From contig NZ_SMLG01000003.1 of assembly GCF_004349195.1 (NCBI RefSeq), positions 124,001-188,000 of the forward strand: a DNA stretch of 64,000 bases, read 5' to 3'. This DNA comes from Flavobacterium rhamnosiphilum. Lineage in GTDB: Bacteria; Bacteroidota; Bacteroidia; Flavobacteriales; Flavobacteriaceae. Within the stretch, counting starts at the first letter, position 1. Every line of letters starts with the position of its first letter. The position numbers and the translations under genes are program-made. Below, piece after piece: positions 8,720 through 18,810 of this stretch. The notes beneath the pieces are model-generated. The model was not told the origin of the DNA. It worked only from the letters and a program-made list of their open reading frames with translations, and ran no database searches.

Positions 8720-9082
8720 ATGAAGAAGATTTTAATTGTAGATGACGAGCCAAACATTGTTATGGCACTGGAATATACCTTCAAAAAGAACAATTTTGAA
8801 GTTTTTATAGCACGCGATGGCCAAGAGGCTTTAGACATTTTAGAAGTACAACTCCCGGATGTGATTATTCTGGATGTGATGATGCCCATGGTTGATGGTT
8901 TTGCCACATTGGAACAAATAAAAAAAGACGAGCGATTGCGGCATTGCAAAGTCATTTTCCTTTCGGCAAAAAACAAAGAAAAAGATATTGAAAAAGGACT
9001 TTCATTAGGTGCCAATTTATATGTGGTCAAACCCTTTTCAATCAAAAAATTAGTAGAACAAGTACAGGATTTAATTCAATAA
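8720..9082 (+). CDS. Single-domain response regulator
   Basis: A CheY-like receiver of 120 residues with DD at 8-9, phospho-acceptor Asp52 (ILDVMMP), the Ser of FLSAK and the Lys of VVKPF. It starts 3 nt after the kinase stop and must be its partner. No DNA-binding or enzymatic domain is attached, unlike LuxR-type CrbR. The phosphorylated receiver therefore has to act on another protein or pass phosphate on. Confidence 0.93.
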   Translation: MKKILIVDDEPNIVMALEYTFKKNNFEVFIARDGQEALDILEVQLPDVIILDVMMPMVDGFATLEQIKKDERLRHCKVIFLSAKNKEKDIEKGLSLGANLYVVKPFSIKKLVEQVQDLIQ

Positions 9083-9099
9083 GGAACAAATTCAACACC

Positions 9100-10998
9100 A
9101 TGAAATACGAAGAAATTTATGCCCGAAGCATCGACCAACCGGAAGCATTTTGGGCAGCGCAGGCAGATGAAATTGAGTGGTATAGTAAACCGGAAACGAT
9201 TTTGTCGAAAGACGAGAATGGATATCCGCTTTGGTACAAAGATGGCGAATTAAATATTTGTTATCTCGCATTAGACAAGCATATTCAGGATGGTTATGGC
9301 GATCAAACCGCTTTTATTTATGATTCCCCAGTAACACAAACTGTAAAAAAATATACGTATTCAGAAGTAAAAACGGAAGTGGCAAAATTAGCCGGAGGCA
9401 TGCAATCACTAGGATTAAAAAAAGGAGATACTGCCATAATTTATATGCCCATGATTCCTCAAACTGCATTTGCCATGTTGGCCTGTGCGAGAATTGGGGT
9501 GATTCATTCGGTTGTTTTTGGAGGTTTTGCGCCGCATGAATTGGCCATCAGAATTGATGATTGCAAACCCAGAGCAATCATAACGGCATCCTCCGGAATA
9601 GAGATTGACCGATTAATTGCCTACAAACCTTTAGTCGACGAAGCCATTGCACTCGCTTCACACCGACCAAAAAAAGTAATTGTTTTCAATAGAAAATTAG
9701 GTGCCCGAATTCCGTTTAAGAAGTATGATGTGGATTACGATGCATTGGTTTATGGGTCTGAAGAAACGCCTTGTGTTCCTTTGCATTCGAATCATCCGCT
9801 GTATATTTTATACACTTCCGGCACTACGGGTAAACCAAAAGGGATTGTAAGAGATACTGGTGGTTATGCCGTGGCATTGAAATTTTCCATGAAATACATC
9901 TATAATGTAAAGGAAGACGAGACTTTTTGGGCGGCTTCAGATATGGGCTGGGCAGTGGGTCACAGCTATATTCTTTACGGACCGTTATTGAATCGAAATA
10001 CCACTATAATTTTTGAAGGGAAACCCATAAAAACTCCTGATGCGAGTACGTTTTGGAGAATAATTTCAGAGCATAAAGTAGGCACCATGTTTACGGCCCC
10101 AACTGCCATCAGAGCCATCAAGAAAGAAGATCCAGACGGAGAATTCATCAAACAATATGATTTAAGCGCTCTAAAAAATCAATTTTTGGCGGGAGAACGT
10201 TGTGACAATGCCACATTAGAATGGTACCAACAGCACATTCCTATTCCTGTAATTGACCATTGGTGGCAAACAGAATCGGGCTGGCCAATGATTGCCAATT
10301 CTCTTGGTATTGAAAAAATGCCGGTAAAATCCGGTTCAGCAACTAAAGCAGTTTGTGGGTATGATATTCGGATTTTTAATGAAAACGGCGAAGAATTAAG
10401 CGCCAATGAAGAAGGTTTGGTAGTCATAAAACTACCTTTGCCTCCTGGAAATATGTTGGGAATTTGGGAGAACGAAGCACGTTTTAAAGCCAGTTATTTC
10501 AGTAAATTTGATGGTTATTATCTCTCCGGAGACGGTGGTTACAAGGATGAAGACGGTTATATTTTCATCACCGGAAGAACGGATGATGTCATTAATGTAG
10601 CTGGACATCGTTTATCGACCGCGGAAATGGAGGAAGTTGTTGCTTCCCACCAATCGGTTGCTGAATGTGCCGTTATCGGAATTCATGACGAATTAAAAGG
10701 GCAAATTCCTTTGGCTTTGGTGGTAACCAAATTAGGAGCCGAAATTGAGCATTATCAATTGGAACAAGAAACCATTAAACTGGTTCGGCAGCAAATTGGA
10801 GCAGTAGCTTCTTTACGAAATGTTGTCATTGTACAACGATTACCAAAAACGCGCTCGGGGAAAATCCTCCGAAAACTAATGCGCAGTATTACAGATGGCG
10901 ATGAATTCCAGATTCCGTCAACTATCGATGACGAATCCATTGTGGAAGAAATCATTGCAACATTAAAAAAATATAAAATAGGGGTTTATAATTTATAA
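9100..10998 (+). CDS. Propionyl-CoA synthetase-like acyl-CoA ligase
   Basis: An AMP-forming acyl-CoA synthetase of 632 residues, closer in motifs to PrpE/ACSS3 than to Acs. It shows the P-loop YTSGTTGKPKG, WAASDMGWAVGHSY, the LAGERCDNATLEW segment typical of PrpE, DHWWQTESGWP, and the C-terminal PKTRSGKILRK with the catalytic, usually acetylatable Lys588. It would activate propionate or another short acid to its CoA thioester. It follows the receiver gene by 17 nt and precedes acs by 15 nt, so it is co-transcribed with the sensory pair. Exact substrate preference is not settled by motifs. Confidence 0.85.
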   Translation: MKYEEIYARSIDQPEAFWAAQADEIEWYSKPETILSKDENGYPLWYKDGELNICYLALDKHIQDGYGDQTAFIYDSPVTQTVKKYTYSEVKTEVAKLAGGMQSLGLKKGDTAIIYMPMIPQTAFAMLACARIGVIHSVVFGGFAPHELAIRIDDCKPRAIITASSGIEIDRLIAYKPLVDEAIALASHRPKKVIVFNRKLGARIPFKKYDVDYDALVYGSEETPCVPLHSNHPLYILYTSGTTGKPKGIVRDTGGYAVALKFSMKYIYNVKEDETFWAASDMGWAVGHSYILYGPLLNRNTTIIFEGKPIKTPDASTFWRIISEHKVGTMFTAPTAIRAIKKEDPDGEFIKQYDLSALKNQFLAGERCDNATLEWYQQHIPIPVIDHWWQTESGWPMIANSLGIEKMPVKSGSATKAVCGYDIRIFNENGEELSANEEGLVVIKLPLPPGNMLGIWENEARFKASYFSKFDGYYLSGDGGYKDEDGYIFITGRTDDVINVAGHRLSTAEMEEVVASHQSVAECAVIGIHDELKGQIPLALVVTKLGAEIEHYQLEQETIKLVRQQIGAVASLRNVVIVQRLPKTRSGKILRKLMRSITDGDEFQIPSTIDDESIVEEIIATLKKYKIGVYNL

Positions 10999-11013
10999 AA
11001 TTTATCAATAATC

Positions 11014-12921
11014 ATGAGTTACTATAAAATTAACAACTTAGAAGAATACTTCAAACACTACAAAAAATCAATTCGAGAGCCTAGAAAATTTTGGGATAAA
11101 ATTGCTTCCGAAAACTTTACTTGGTACCAACAATGGGACAAAGTAGTTGATTTTAATATGGCTGAAGCCGAAATAAAATGGTTTACTGAAGCCAAAGTAA
11201 ACATTACAAAAAACTGTATCGACAGACATCTTGCCAAAAAAGGGGATAAAACGGCTATCATTTTTGAGCCGAATGATCCAAATGAAGAAGCATTGCACAT
11301 TTCATACAATGAATTATACGAGCGCGTTTGTAAAATGGCAAACGTATTGAAAGAACAAGGCATCCAAAAAGGAGATCGTGTTTGTATTTATTTACCAATG
11401 ATTCCTGAATTAGCCATTACCACTTTGGCTTGCGCCAGAATTGGAGCCATTCACTCGGTTGTTTTTGCAGGATTTTCCGCTTCGGCAGTGACTGCGAGAA
11501 TAAATGACAGCGAATGTAAAATGGTCATCACCTCAGATGGTGGATATCGCGGGAACAAAACGATCGATTTAAAAAGTATTGTTGATGAAGCGTTGGTAAA
11601 TTGTCCTTGTGTGGAGAACGTTTTGGTTGCCAAAAGAATCAACTCAGAGATCAATATGAAAGAAGGTCGTGACCAATGGCTACAACCTCTTTTAGACAAA
11701 GCTTCTGATAATAATGTAGCTGAAATCATGGATGCGGAAGATCCATTATTCATCCTTTACACTTCTGGTTCAACCGGAAAACCAAAAGGAATGGTGCATA
11801 CTACAGCGGGTTATATGGTGTATACCGCTTATACGTTTAAGAACGTTTTTAATTATGAGGACAATGATATTTTCTGGTGTACCGCAGATATCGGTTGGAT
11901 TACCGGACATTCCTACATTCTTTACGGACCTTTATTGAATGGAGCCACGACTGTAATTTTCGAAGGCGTTCCGTCTTATCCTGATTTCAGTCGTTTTTGG
12001 CAAACGATCGAAAAGCATAAAGTTACACAATTTTACACCGCACCAACAGCTATTAGAGCCTTGGCAAAAGAAAGCATCGAATACGTACAACGCTACCAAT
12101 TAACTTCTTTGAAAGTGATTGGATCCGTGGGAGAGCCTATCAATGAAGAAGCTTGGCATTGGTATAACAACCACGTAGGAGATAAAAAATGTCCTGTGGT
12201 AGATACGTGGTGGCAAACAGAAACAGGAGGAATTATGATTTCGCCAATTGCTTTTGTAACCCCAACAAAACCAACATACGCTTCTTTACCGTTACCGGGA
12301 ATCCAACCCGTTTTGATGGACGAAAAGCGCAACGAAATTGAAGGCAATCAAGTTACCGGAAGTTTGTGTATTAAATTTCCTTGGCCGGGAATTGCCAGAA
12401 CCATTTGGGGCGATCACCAGCGTTATAAAGACACGTATTTTTCTACCTTTCCAGGTAAATATTTTACTGGCGACGGCGCTTTGCGTGACGAAGTTGGGTA
12501 TTACAGAATTACAGGCCGTGTAGATGATGTGGTTATTGTTTCAGGACACAATCTGGGCACTGCACCGATAGAAGATGCCATCAATGAGCATCCCGCAGTT
12601 GCCGAAAGTGCCATTGTAGGTTTCCCACATGACATTAAAGGGAATGCTTTGTATGGTTTTGTAATTCTAAAAGAAACAGGAGAATATCGCGACAGAGAAA
12701 ATCTAAGTAAAGAGATCAATCAACACGTATCCGATCACATAGGACCGATTGCCAAGCTAGATAAAATTCAGTTTGTTTCCGGTTTACCCAAAACCCGTTC
12801 CGGAAAAATCATGCGTAGGATTTTGCGTAAGATTGCCGAAGGGGATTACTCTAGTTTTGGCGATACCTCAACCTTGTTGAATCCTGAAATTGTGGAAGAA
12901 ATTAAAGACGGTAAAATTTAG
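11014..12921 (+). CDS. acs: Acetyl-CoA synthetase (AMP-forming)
   Basis: Converts acetate, ATP and CoA into acetyl-CoA. The 635 residues fit the family (about 630-660). Motifs: YTSGSTGKPKG (P-loop), WCTADIGWITGHSY, DTWWQTETGG with the Trp that limits the acyl pocket to acetate, and PKTRSGKIMRR with catalytic Lys598, the usual site of inhibitory acetylation. It is the last gene of a five-gene unit (5824-12921) and is followed by a terminator. The kinase/receiver pair upstream probably tunes it to external acetate. Confidence 0.95.
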   Translation: MSYYKINNLEEYFKHYKKSIREPRKFWDKIASENFTWYQQWDKVVDFNMAEAEIKWFTEAKVNITKNCIDRHLAKKGDKTAIIFEPNDPNEEALHISYNELYERVCKMANVLKEQGIQKGDRVCIYLPMIPELAITTLACARIGAIHSVVFAGFSASAVTARINDSECKMVITSDGGYRGNKTIDLKSIVDEALVNCPCVENVLVAKRINSEINMKEGRDQWLQPLLDKASDNNVAEIMDAEDPLFILYTSGSTGKPKGMVHTTAGYMVYTAYTFKNVFNYEDNDIFWCTADIGWITGHSYILYGPLLNGATTVIFEGVPSYPDFSRFWQTIEKHKVTQFYTAPTAIRALAKESIEYVQRYQLTSLKVIGSVGEPINEEAWHWYNNHVGDKKCPVVDTWWQTETGGIMISPIAFVTPTKPTYASLPLPGIQPVLMDEKRNEIEGNQVTGSLCIKFPWPGIARTIWGDHQRYKDTYFSTFPGKYFTGDGALRDEVGYYRITGRVDDVVIVSGHNLGTAPIEDAINEHPAVAESAIVGFPHDIKGNALYGFVILKETGEYRDRENLSKEINQHVSDHIGPIAKLDKIQFVSGLPKTRSGKIMRRILRKIAEGDYSSFGDTSTLLNPEIVEEIKDGKI

Positions 12922-12944
12922 ATTTTAGTTTTAATTGTTATTGG

Positions 12945-12974
12945 AAACTGCTTCATTTATGGAGCAGTTTTTTT
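12945..12974 (+). terminator. Terminator of the acs operon
   Basis: An 11-bp stem (12945-12955 with 12960-12970, one G-U pair), loop TTTA, followed by a run of T. Confidence 0.85.
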
Positions 12975-12978
12975 ATGT

Positions 12979-13009
12979 AAAAAAGGCTGCCTTTTTACAG
13001 ACAGCCTTT
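12979..13009 (-). terminator. Terminator of the sus/GH13 operon
   Basis: Reading leftward, an AAAGGCTG/CAGCCTTT stem (13009-13002 with 12989-12982) with a 12-nt loop, then a T run. It closes the leftward starch operon and faces the acs terminator. Confidence 0.75.
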
Positions 13010-13034
13010 CAAACATTAAAACAAACAAACCGTA

Positions 13035-15923
13035 TTATTTCTTAATGAACTTCATCACCTGAATTCCGTTATTCTCATCATACGCTTTTACTATATAAAG
13101 ACCTTGATTCAAATCACTAATCATAAATTGATGCCCTTCGGATTGATTTGCATCAAACGTTTTTACCAATTGTCCCGTTATAGAAAAAATTTGAACTTTA
13201 GAAGTCGCAGCATTTAAAGTAAAATAACTGGAAGCCGGATTTGGATACAATAAAACAGTTGGTGTTTTTTCATAATCAACTATTGCCAAAGAGGCCGTTT
13301 TGTTTCCATAGATTCGGTATTCACCAGCCGGAATTGTTATTGGATCATTTACATTCATCACCGTAATTGTCGTATTATCCATCAAATTGTACCACTCTCC
13401 AGTGTAAGGAAATCCAGTTGCTACATTTTGTGCGGTTACATTAAAATTAGCCAAGATCAAAACATCTTTAAGTTGGCTTGACGCCAAAGCGCTATTGGTA
13501 ATTTTGATGTTTGGATACAACGAACTGGTATTCGACATGGTTGCAGTTCCAGAAAAAACAGGCTCTACAGTTTTCATCGTAATCATTTTGGCCCAATCGT
13601 TGTAAATTTTATTTCTGTTGGTATTTTCAAGCCAATTATTCACCCATTGCGGTTGCTGTTTGGTATCTAATTTACAATCCCCAGATGTTGCATCTGACGA
13701 AGTGTTTACCGTTCCATTATTACAAGCAAAAATAGAATTTTCCCAACCTAGCTCACCAAAATGCCAAATCATCTTTGGTCCCGGGACCAATAAAGAAACG
13801 GCTCCAATTGCTGACATTCTAGACAAAGCTACATTTAGTATTTTTACATTATGGGCCATATTTGAACTATTCCCGAATTGTAAATTTTTATACATCAAGC
13901 GTTCTTCATCATGACTTTCGGCATAACCCATCAATCTATTTGCGGTGAAGCCTCTGCTCGTACTATTCATACGAGAAATATTTCCGGAATACCCCATAGA
14001 CAATTCATTGTATTGACCGGTCATTATTCCCCACATCATAATTCCTTTACTTGGCGTTTCATTAATTCTGTAATTCGCCCAAAGTTGCTCTTCATCATCA
14101 TTCCCTAAGTGTTCAAAAATAGTATAATGAGTCGGGTCTAAATACCAAGAATAATCGGCATATTTTTTCAAAACATCAACACGATCTTGTTGTTTAACCC
14201 CGGTACAGGCATCCTGACCACCAGCAACATTAGACGGACAATTTTGGGTAAATCCTTTGGTTAAATCCCAACGCAACCCGTCAATTTTATATTCTTCTAC
14301 CCATTGTTTAATCACACGTTGCACATAGTTCTGCGTTCTTGCCTGTTGATGATTAAAATCCTCCCCTACACTATAACTATGCATTGCCGTTGCATTGAAA
14401 TACGGATTCTCCGTTGAAGGAGAACCCCAACCGTCACCATCAGCATCGTTCATCCACATACGAACCATTGGATTTCTTCCAAAAGCATGGTTCAACGCCA
14501 CATCAAGAATAACGGCAATTCCGTTTTGATGGCATAAATCCACAAACTCTTTTAATTTATCTGAAGTACCATAAAATTTATCCAAAGCCATGTGAAAAGA
14601 GGTATTATATCCCCAACTCTCATTGCCTTCAAATTCCATCACGGGCATTAATTCAATCGCATTTATTTTCAAATTTTTGAAATAATCGATTTTATTAATC
14701 AAGTCCTGATAGCTTCTGTTGGCATCAAAGTCGCGAACCAACAATTCATAAACTACTAGTTTTTCTTTAGCGGGTTTAACAAAATTTGTAGTGGCACTAC
14801 TCCAAACATAAGGCGTTTGCCCCGTTTGTAATACCGTCACTTCACGTTCCTGACCTGGAGGATACACTGGAGGATTTGGATAGGTCGAAGCCGGAATAAA
14901 AGGATCATCATAAGGAGACAAAACAAGTGTCGAATACGGATCGGCAGTTTTCACTAAAGAAGGCGTTCCTGCAAGAGGTGTTGCATCAACTACCCAATAC
15001 TGATACGTATAATTTGTACCTGAAACCAATCCGGTTAATTCTAACCAAAACTTGCCAGAGACAGGATCTTTTTTCATTGCATAAGAAGCCGTAGGTTGCC
15101 AGTTATTGAAACTTCCCGCTACATAAATAAAATCTTTGAATGGCGCATCCAAAACTAAAGTTGCTTTTGTGGCATCGGCAGTGTTGTAATTGATTCCATC
15201 CAACAAACCTGCCGGCATAGACTCACTAACTACATTCGGATTAACTATAGCACTGAACTTTTTAGTGATTACAGTTGTTCCTTGAGTAACCTGCAATTCA
15301 TAATTTTGATTACCTGTAATGTTTGTATGATTATATGAATAAGTTGAAGTGGCGGCATTGGTATTTAAATTTGTGCCATTTGCTTTCAATACATAACTGG
15401 CATTTCCACCGGTATTAGTGGCTGCAATAGTCAAACTTCCGCCTGAAGCAATAATGGTAGAACTATTCTCAGCTGGAGTAGTTAGTGTAACCTGATAAAT
15501 TCCAACTTCGACAAAATTATCTTGCGATTTTTTATCTCCAGTTCCATCCTTTGCTTTAACCAAAAAACCTATTTTCCCAATTCCTGTTCTGTTATAAAAG
15601 GTATTTGGCGTGAAGGTTTTAGTATACGTATCGGTAATTGAATTATAGGCAAACCTGTTCGCCTCGTTAGATGCTGTCCACGAACCATTAGTAGGACAAT
15701 CAACACTGTTCGCATCATTGCTGTCAAAAGACCAGGTCCACATGTATAATGCATTTCCGGTAACTCCCCAAGTCGCTTCATTTATACTACTTCCATTGAT
15801 GGTAATGGTAATAGCAGTTGTCTCCTCAAAAGTGGCTGGATTTATAGAATAAGGTACCGTTTGTTTCTGGGCAGAAGCGACAATTGAAAGGAAAAATAAT
15901 AATAAAAGTATCGTTTTTTTCAT
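13035..15923 (-). CDS. Secreted GH13 alpha-amylase with T9SS sorting domain
   Basis: A 962-residue starch-degrading enzyme. Order: signal peptide (1-19), beta-sandwich regions, a CBM48-like module around residue 265 (FIYVAGSFNNWQPTASYAMK), the GH13 barrel from about residue 390, and a C-terminal type A sorting domain starting at LLYPNPASSYF and ending GIQVMKFIKK, which directs export by type IX secretion. GH13 region motifs: ILDVALNHAFG, GLRWDLTKG (nucleophile Asp553), TIFEHLGND (acid Glu604) and YAESHDEERL. It is the last gene of the leftward sus operon and should act at the cell surface or outside, making oligosaccharides for SusCD. Confidence 0.92.
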   Translation of the reverse strand: MKKTILLLLFFLSIVASAQKQTVPYSINPATFEETTAITITINGSSINEATWGVTGNALYMWTWSFDSNDANSVDCPTNGSWTASNEANRFAYNSITDTYTKTFTPNTFYNRTGIGKIGFLVKAKDGTGDKKSQDNFVEVGIYQVTLTTPAENSSTIIASGGSLTIAATNTGGNASYVLKANGTNLNTNAATSTYSYNHTNITGNQNYELQVTQGTTVITKKFSAIVNPNVVSESMPAGLLDGINYNTADATKATLVLDAPFKDFIYVAGSFNNWQPTASYAMKKDPVSGKFWLELTGLVSGTNYTYQYWVVDATPLAGTPSLVKTADPYSTLVLSPYDDPFIPASTYPNPPVYPPGQEREVTVLQTGQTPYVWSSATTNFVKPAKEKLVVYELLVRDFDANRSYQDLINKIDYFKNLKINAIELMPVMEFEGNESWGYNTSFHMALDKFYGTSDKLKEFVDLCHQNGIAVILDVALNHAFGRNPMVRMWMNDADGDGWGSPSTENPYFNATAMHSYSVGEDFNHQQARTQNYVQRVIKQWVEEYKIDGLRWDLTKGFTQNCPSNVAGGQDACTGVKQQDRVDVLKKYADYSWYLDPTHYTIFEHLGNDDEEQLWANYRINETPSKGIMMWGIMTGQYNELSMGYSGNISRMNSTSRGFTANRLMGYAESHDEERLMYKNLQFGNSSNMAHNVKILNVALSRMSAIGAVSLLVPGPKMIWHFGELGWENSIFACNNGTVNTSSDATSGDCKLDTKQQPQWVNNWLENTNRNKIYNDWAKMITMKTVEPVFSGTATMSNTSSLYPNIKITNSALASSQLKDVLILANFNVTAQNVATGFPYTGEWYNLMDNTTITVMNVNDPITIPAGEYRIYGNKTASLAIVDYEKTPTVLLYPNPASSYFTLNAATSKVQIFSITGQLVKTFDANQSEGHQFMISDLNQGLYIVKAYDENNGIQVMKFIKK

Positions 15924-15951
15924 AGTATGGTTTATTGGTTCGTTTTATAAA

Positions 15952-15979
15952 AAAAGGGCTATCCGTAGATAGCCCTTTT
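15952..15979 (-). terminator. Hairpin between susE and GH13 genes
   Basis: A 12-bp perfect stem (15952-15963 with 15968-15979), loop CGTA, with T tracts on either strand. Inside the leftward operon it could act as a partial terminator or as an mRNA 3' stabiliser, giving more susCDE than GH13 message. Confidence 0.65.
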
Positions 15980-15996
15980 ATAAATTATATTATATA

Positions 15997-17142
15997 CTAG
16001 TTCAATGTAATCGTTTTAGCAATGGTATTGATTTTAAAAATCCTAAGACCTGTTGCTCCAGTATATTTAAAATTACTGTCTCCATCCAAAGCATTTTCTA
16101 ACTCTGAAGAAATGGCGTATCCTTCTCCTGAATAATAGAGGTAGTTTTTACCCGTACCCCAATTTCCATTTTCGGTTCCATCATTACCAAAAAATACTCT
16201 AAAAGATTCTCCCGATTTTAACACCAATGGTACTTCAAAAATACCATCTGATATTAATGACAATTCTGTTTCCTTATCATCAGTCCAAGACCAACCACCA
16301 GGAGTAGCAGCTCCTACTAACCAAATTGAATTTGCAGCAGTTTCCCCTTGTGCAACAGTTATTGTTTTTGCAACTTGATCAACTTTAACACGATATTTTC
16401 CTGGTGTTCCAGTAAATTTGAAATTTGAATCCCCATCATTAGCATTCACTAAAGAGGAACTGATTTTATATCCTTCTGTTATATACCAAAGGTAATTTCT
16501 GCCAGAACCCCAATCTCCATTAGTGGTAAAAAATCTAAAGCTATCATTAATTAAATCAGCTGTAGAAACTAAAATATTATCATTACAAACCAACGTTAAG
16601 GGGCTATTCCAACCCCAACCTGCAGTTGAAATTCCCGCACCTACAGCATATTGATTTGGGCAGTTATTCGCTACGGCATCATTATAAGGAGTAACAGCAA
16701 TTGTAATACTCTTCTCGGAAAGCATAACAACAGCCCCTGAAACACTTGACATTACTTTAAGATCATAAAAACCTTCCGTTCCAGCTACGCCTTCTAATTG
16801 TTTAACTGTGTAATTTAAATCTTTTACCAAAATGCTAAGTTGATTTAGATTCTTGATTGTACCAAGAATTTTCGCTGTACTAAAATCACCTCCTTTTTTA
16901 TCAATTAATAAAGTATAAGAAACGACTACAGTTGTAGAATATTTGGCAACTGACCATTCAAATTTACTTGCCTCTACTGAAGCATTATCTTCATTTAAAA
17001 CAAACTGTTTCCCTGTTATAGGCGCAGTTAGTTCAGGAGTCGAAAGCGCTTCAATTATTGGCCTATTATCAACATCATCCGCATTACATGAAACCGCTAA
17101 TACACCAATAAATGCGATTAAAATTATATATATATTTTTCAT
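15997..17142 (-). CDS. susE: SusE/SusF-like starch-binding lipoprotein
   Basis: A surface lipoprotein of 381 residues with the lipobox LAVSC (Cys19). The N-terminal ~140 residues form the SusE-type Ig-like domain (STPELTAPITGKQFVLNE). Two C-terminal repeats of about 100 residues share WG(S/T)G(R/K)NYL, a central NA(N/L)DGDSNFK(F/Y)TG block and a final KTIT(V/L). These are the starch-binding modules of SusE/SusF. It follows susD by 19 nt. It should help hold starch on the cell surface beside the SusCD importer. SusE is preferred to SusF because there are only two binding modules. Confidence 0.88.
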   Translation of the reverse strand: MKNIYIILIAFIGVLAVSCNADDVDNRPIIEALSTPELTAPITGKQFVLNEDNASVEASKFEWSVAKYSTTVVVSYTLLIDKKGGDFSTAKILGTIKNLNQLSILVKDLNYTVKQLEGVAGTEGFYDLKVMSSVSGAVVMLSEKSITIAVTPYNDAVANNCPNQYAVGAGISTAGWGWNSPLTLVCNDNILVSTADLINDSFRFFTTNGDWGSGRNYLWYITEGYKISSSLVNANDGDSNFKFTGTPGKYRVKVDQVAKTITVAQGETAANSIWLVGAATPGGWSWTDDKETELSLISDGIFEVPLVLKSGESFRVFFGNDGTENGNWGTGKNYLYYSGEGYAISSELENALDGDSNFKYTGATGLRIFKINTIAKTITLN

Positions 17143-17161
17143 TTTACTGTTTTATAAGACG

Positions 17162-18772
17162 TTAGTTGTATCCGGGATTTTGTTTAAACGTAGGATTCGC
17201 TTGAATAACCCTTGCTGGAATAGGCATCAAATCTCTATAAGCCTCAGTTGCATTACCGTTTATAGAACCACCTTTCCATTGCCAAATTTTATCTCCGCCT
17301 GTAAATTTTCCAAAACGAATTAAATCCGTTCTTCTATGGCATTCCCAAAACAATTCTCTTCCTCTTTCATCTAAAATAAAGTTAAGATTCATATTTGCCG
17401 CTGTAATTGTGGCAGCATTTGCTCTTGTTCTTAATTTATTGATATATCCAACTGCTTTTGCCATGTCAGTATCAGCAGCACCTCTTACAGCACATTCTGC
17501 ATACATCAAATACACATCTGATAACCTGAACATAGGAAAGTCAATATCTGGAATGTCATTTCTTTGCGCAGCAGTACCGTCAGAATTTTTATTAATGTAT
17601 TTTGTAACAGCATAACCATTTGTAAAAGTTCCAACATTGACAATATCTAACGTTTGACCATCAGTATAAAATGTTCCTCTTTTATCTGCTGTAGCGGTTT
17701 CGTCTGGGAAAAGTGCTACAAACTCTCTACGAGTTCTAATTCCCTGCCATCCACCATCCATACCTCTAGAAGCGGCATCCATACTACCTCCGATAGAAGC
17801 GTGCATAATAAAACTCATCCCTCCACCTGTAGCTCTAATAGCATTACCATCACCTATAATTGGAAAAATGACTTCGTTTTGAGCTCCGTTTCTGTTATTA
17901 TCTGCAGAAAATAAATAGCTGTAAGGAACATTAGCAAAAGTATACCCTGATGCTGTTATGATTTCATTACATAATGTCGCCGCTTCCTTAAATTTATCGG
18001 TACCTGTATATATTTTAGCATTCAAATACACTTGTGCTAATAAAAATTTAGCCGCAGTTTTATCAATTCTACCATATTCATTTGTTTTTGAAGCAGCCAA
18101 ACTATTGTCTAAATCTTTTAATTCAGATTCAACAAAAGCAAAAACTTCTGCTCTTGATTTTTGTACTGGATAAAATAACCCTACAGGATCATTTTCTGTA
18201 GTAATAGGCACATTCCCAAACAAATCCATTAAGTTGTAATAGGAAAATGCTCTTAAGAAACGAGCCTCAGCTCTAAAAGTAGCAATCTCTGCTTTTAAAG
18301 TAGCATCAACACCTCTAGCATCTAATTTTGCCTCTGTAGTTTGTCTTAAAAATTCATTGGCGACACTAATTTCATAAAATGCTCTTGAAAATGTCCCGGC
18401 CAAAAACTCATTAGCAGGCGACCAGGTTTGAGCATTTAATGTTGGCAAAGTACCATCAGCCCAAGCAATAATTGCTTCATCTGTTGTAAATTCTTGCGTT
18501 ACGAAAAGCAATCTCAAATAACTGCTAAAATCGCCTCCTATTCCTGCAATATCTGCTGCCCCATCTCCATCATTACCTCCTACATACAAACCGGCATATA
18601 ATTTTGCCAATACTTGTTTATACGATGCCGGATCTTGAAAAAAGGTTTCAGAAAGAAACTCATCATCATCTTTTGGAGTCACATCCAAGTCGCTCGTACA
18701 TGAAATAAGCGTTAAATTCAATCCTAAAATGAATAGGAGAAAATAAGATATATATTTAAATGATATTTTCAT
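17162..18772 (-). CDS. susD: SusD/RagB-family starch-binding lipoprotein
   Basis: The 536-residue lid of the SusCD importer. It has lipobox LTLISC (Cys25) and RagB/SusD features: an alpha-helical N-terminal TPR-like part (FLRAFSYYNLMDLFGNVPIT), KFLLAQVYLNAKIY, and a C-terminal segment with YLMYAECAVRGAAD, INKLRTRA and LDERGRELFWECHRR typical of the family. It lies 38 nt behind susC and before susE, the standard order. It binds malto-oligosaccharides and feeds them to SusC. Confidence 0.95.
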   Translation of the reverse strand: MKISFKYISYFLLFILGLNLTLISCTSDLDVTPKDDDEFLSETFFQDPASYKQVLAKLYAGLYVGGNDGDGAADIAGIGGDFSSYLRLLFVTQEFTTDEAIIAWADGTLPTLNAQTWSPANEFLAGTFSRAFYEISVANEFLRQTTEAKLDARGVDATLKAEIATFRAEARFLRAFSYYNLMDLFGNVPITTENDPVGLFYPVQKSRAEVFAFVESELKDLDNSLAASKTNEYGRIDKTAAKFLLAQVYLNAKIYTGTDKFKEAATLCNEIITASGYTFANVPYSYLFSADNNRNGAQNEVIFPIIGDGNAIRATGGGMSFIMHASIGGSMDAASRGMDGGWQGIRTRREFVALFPDETATADKRGTFYTDGQTLDIVNVGTFTNGYAVTKYINKNSDGTAAQRNDIPDIDFPMFRLSDVYLMYAECAVRGAADTDMAKAVGYINKLRTRANAATITAANMNLNFILDERGRELFWECHRRTDLIRFGKFTGGDKIWQWKGGSINGNATEAYRDLMPIPARVIQANPTFKQNPGYN

Positions 18773-18810
18773 TTTGTTTATTTTTAAAAATTTTATTTTT
18801 TAATGTCCTA

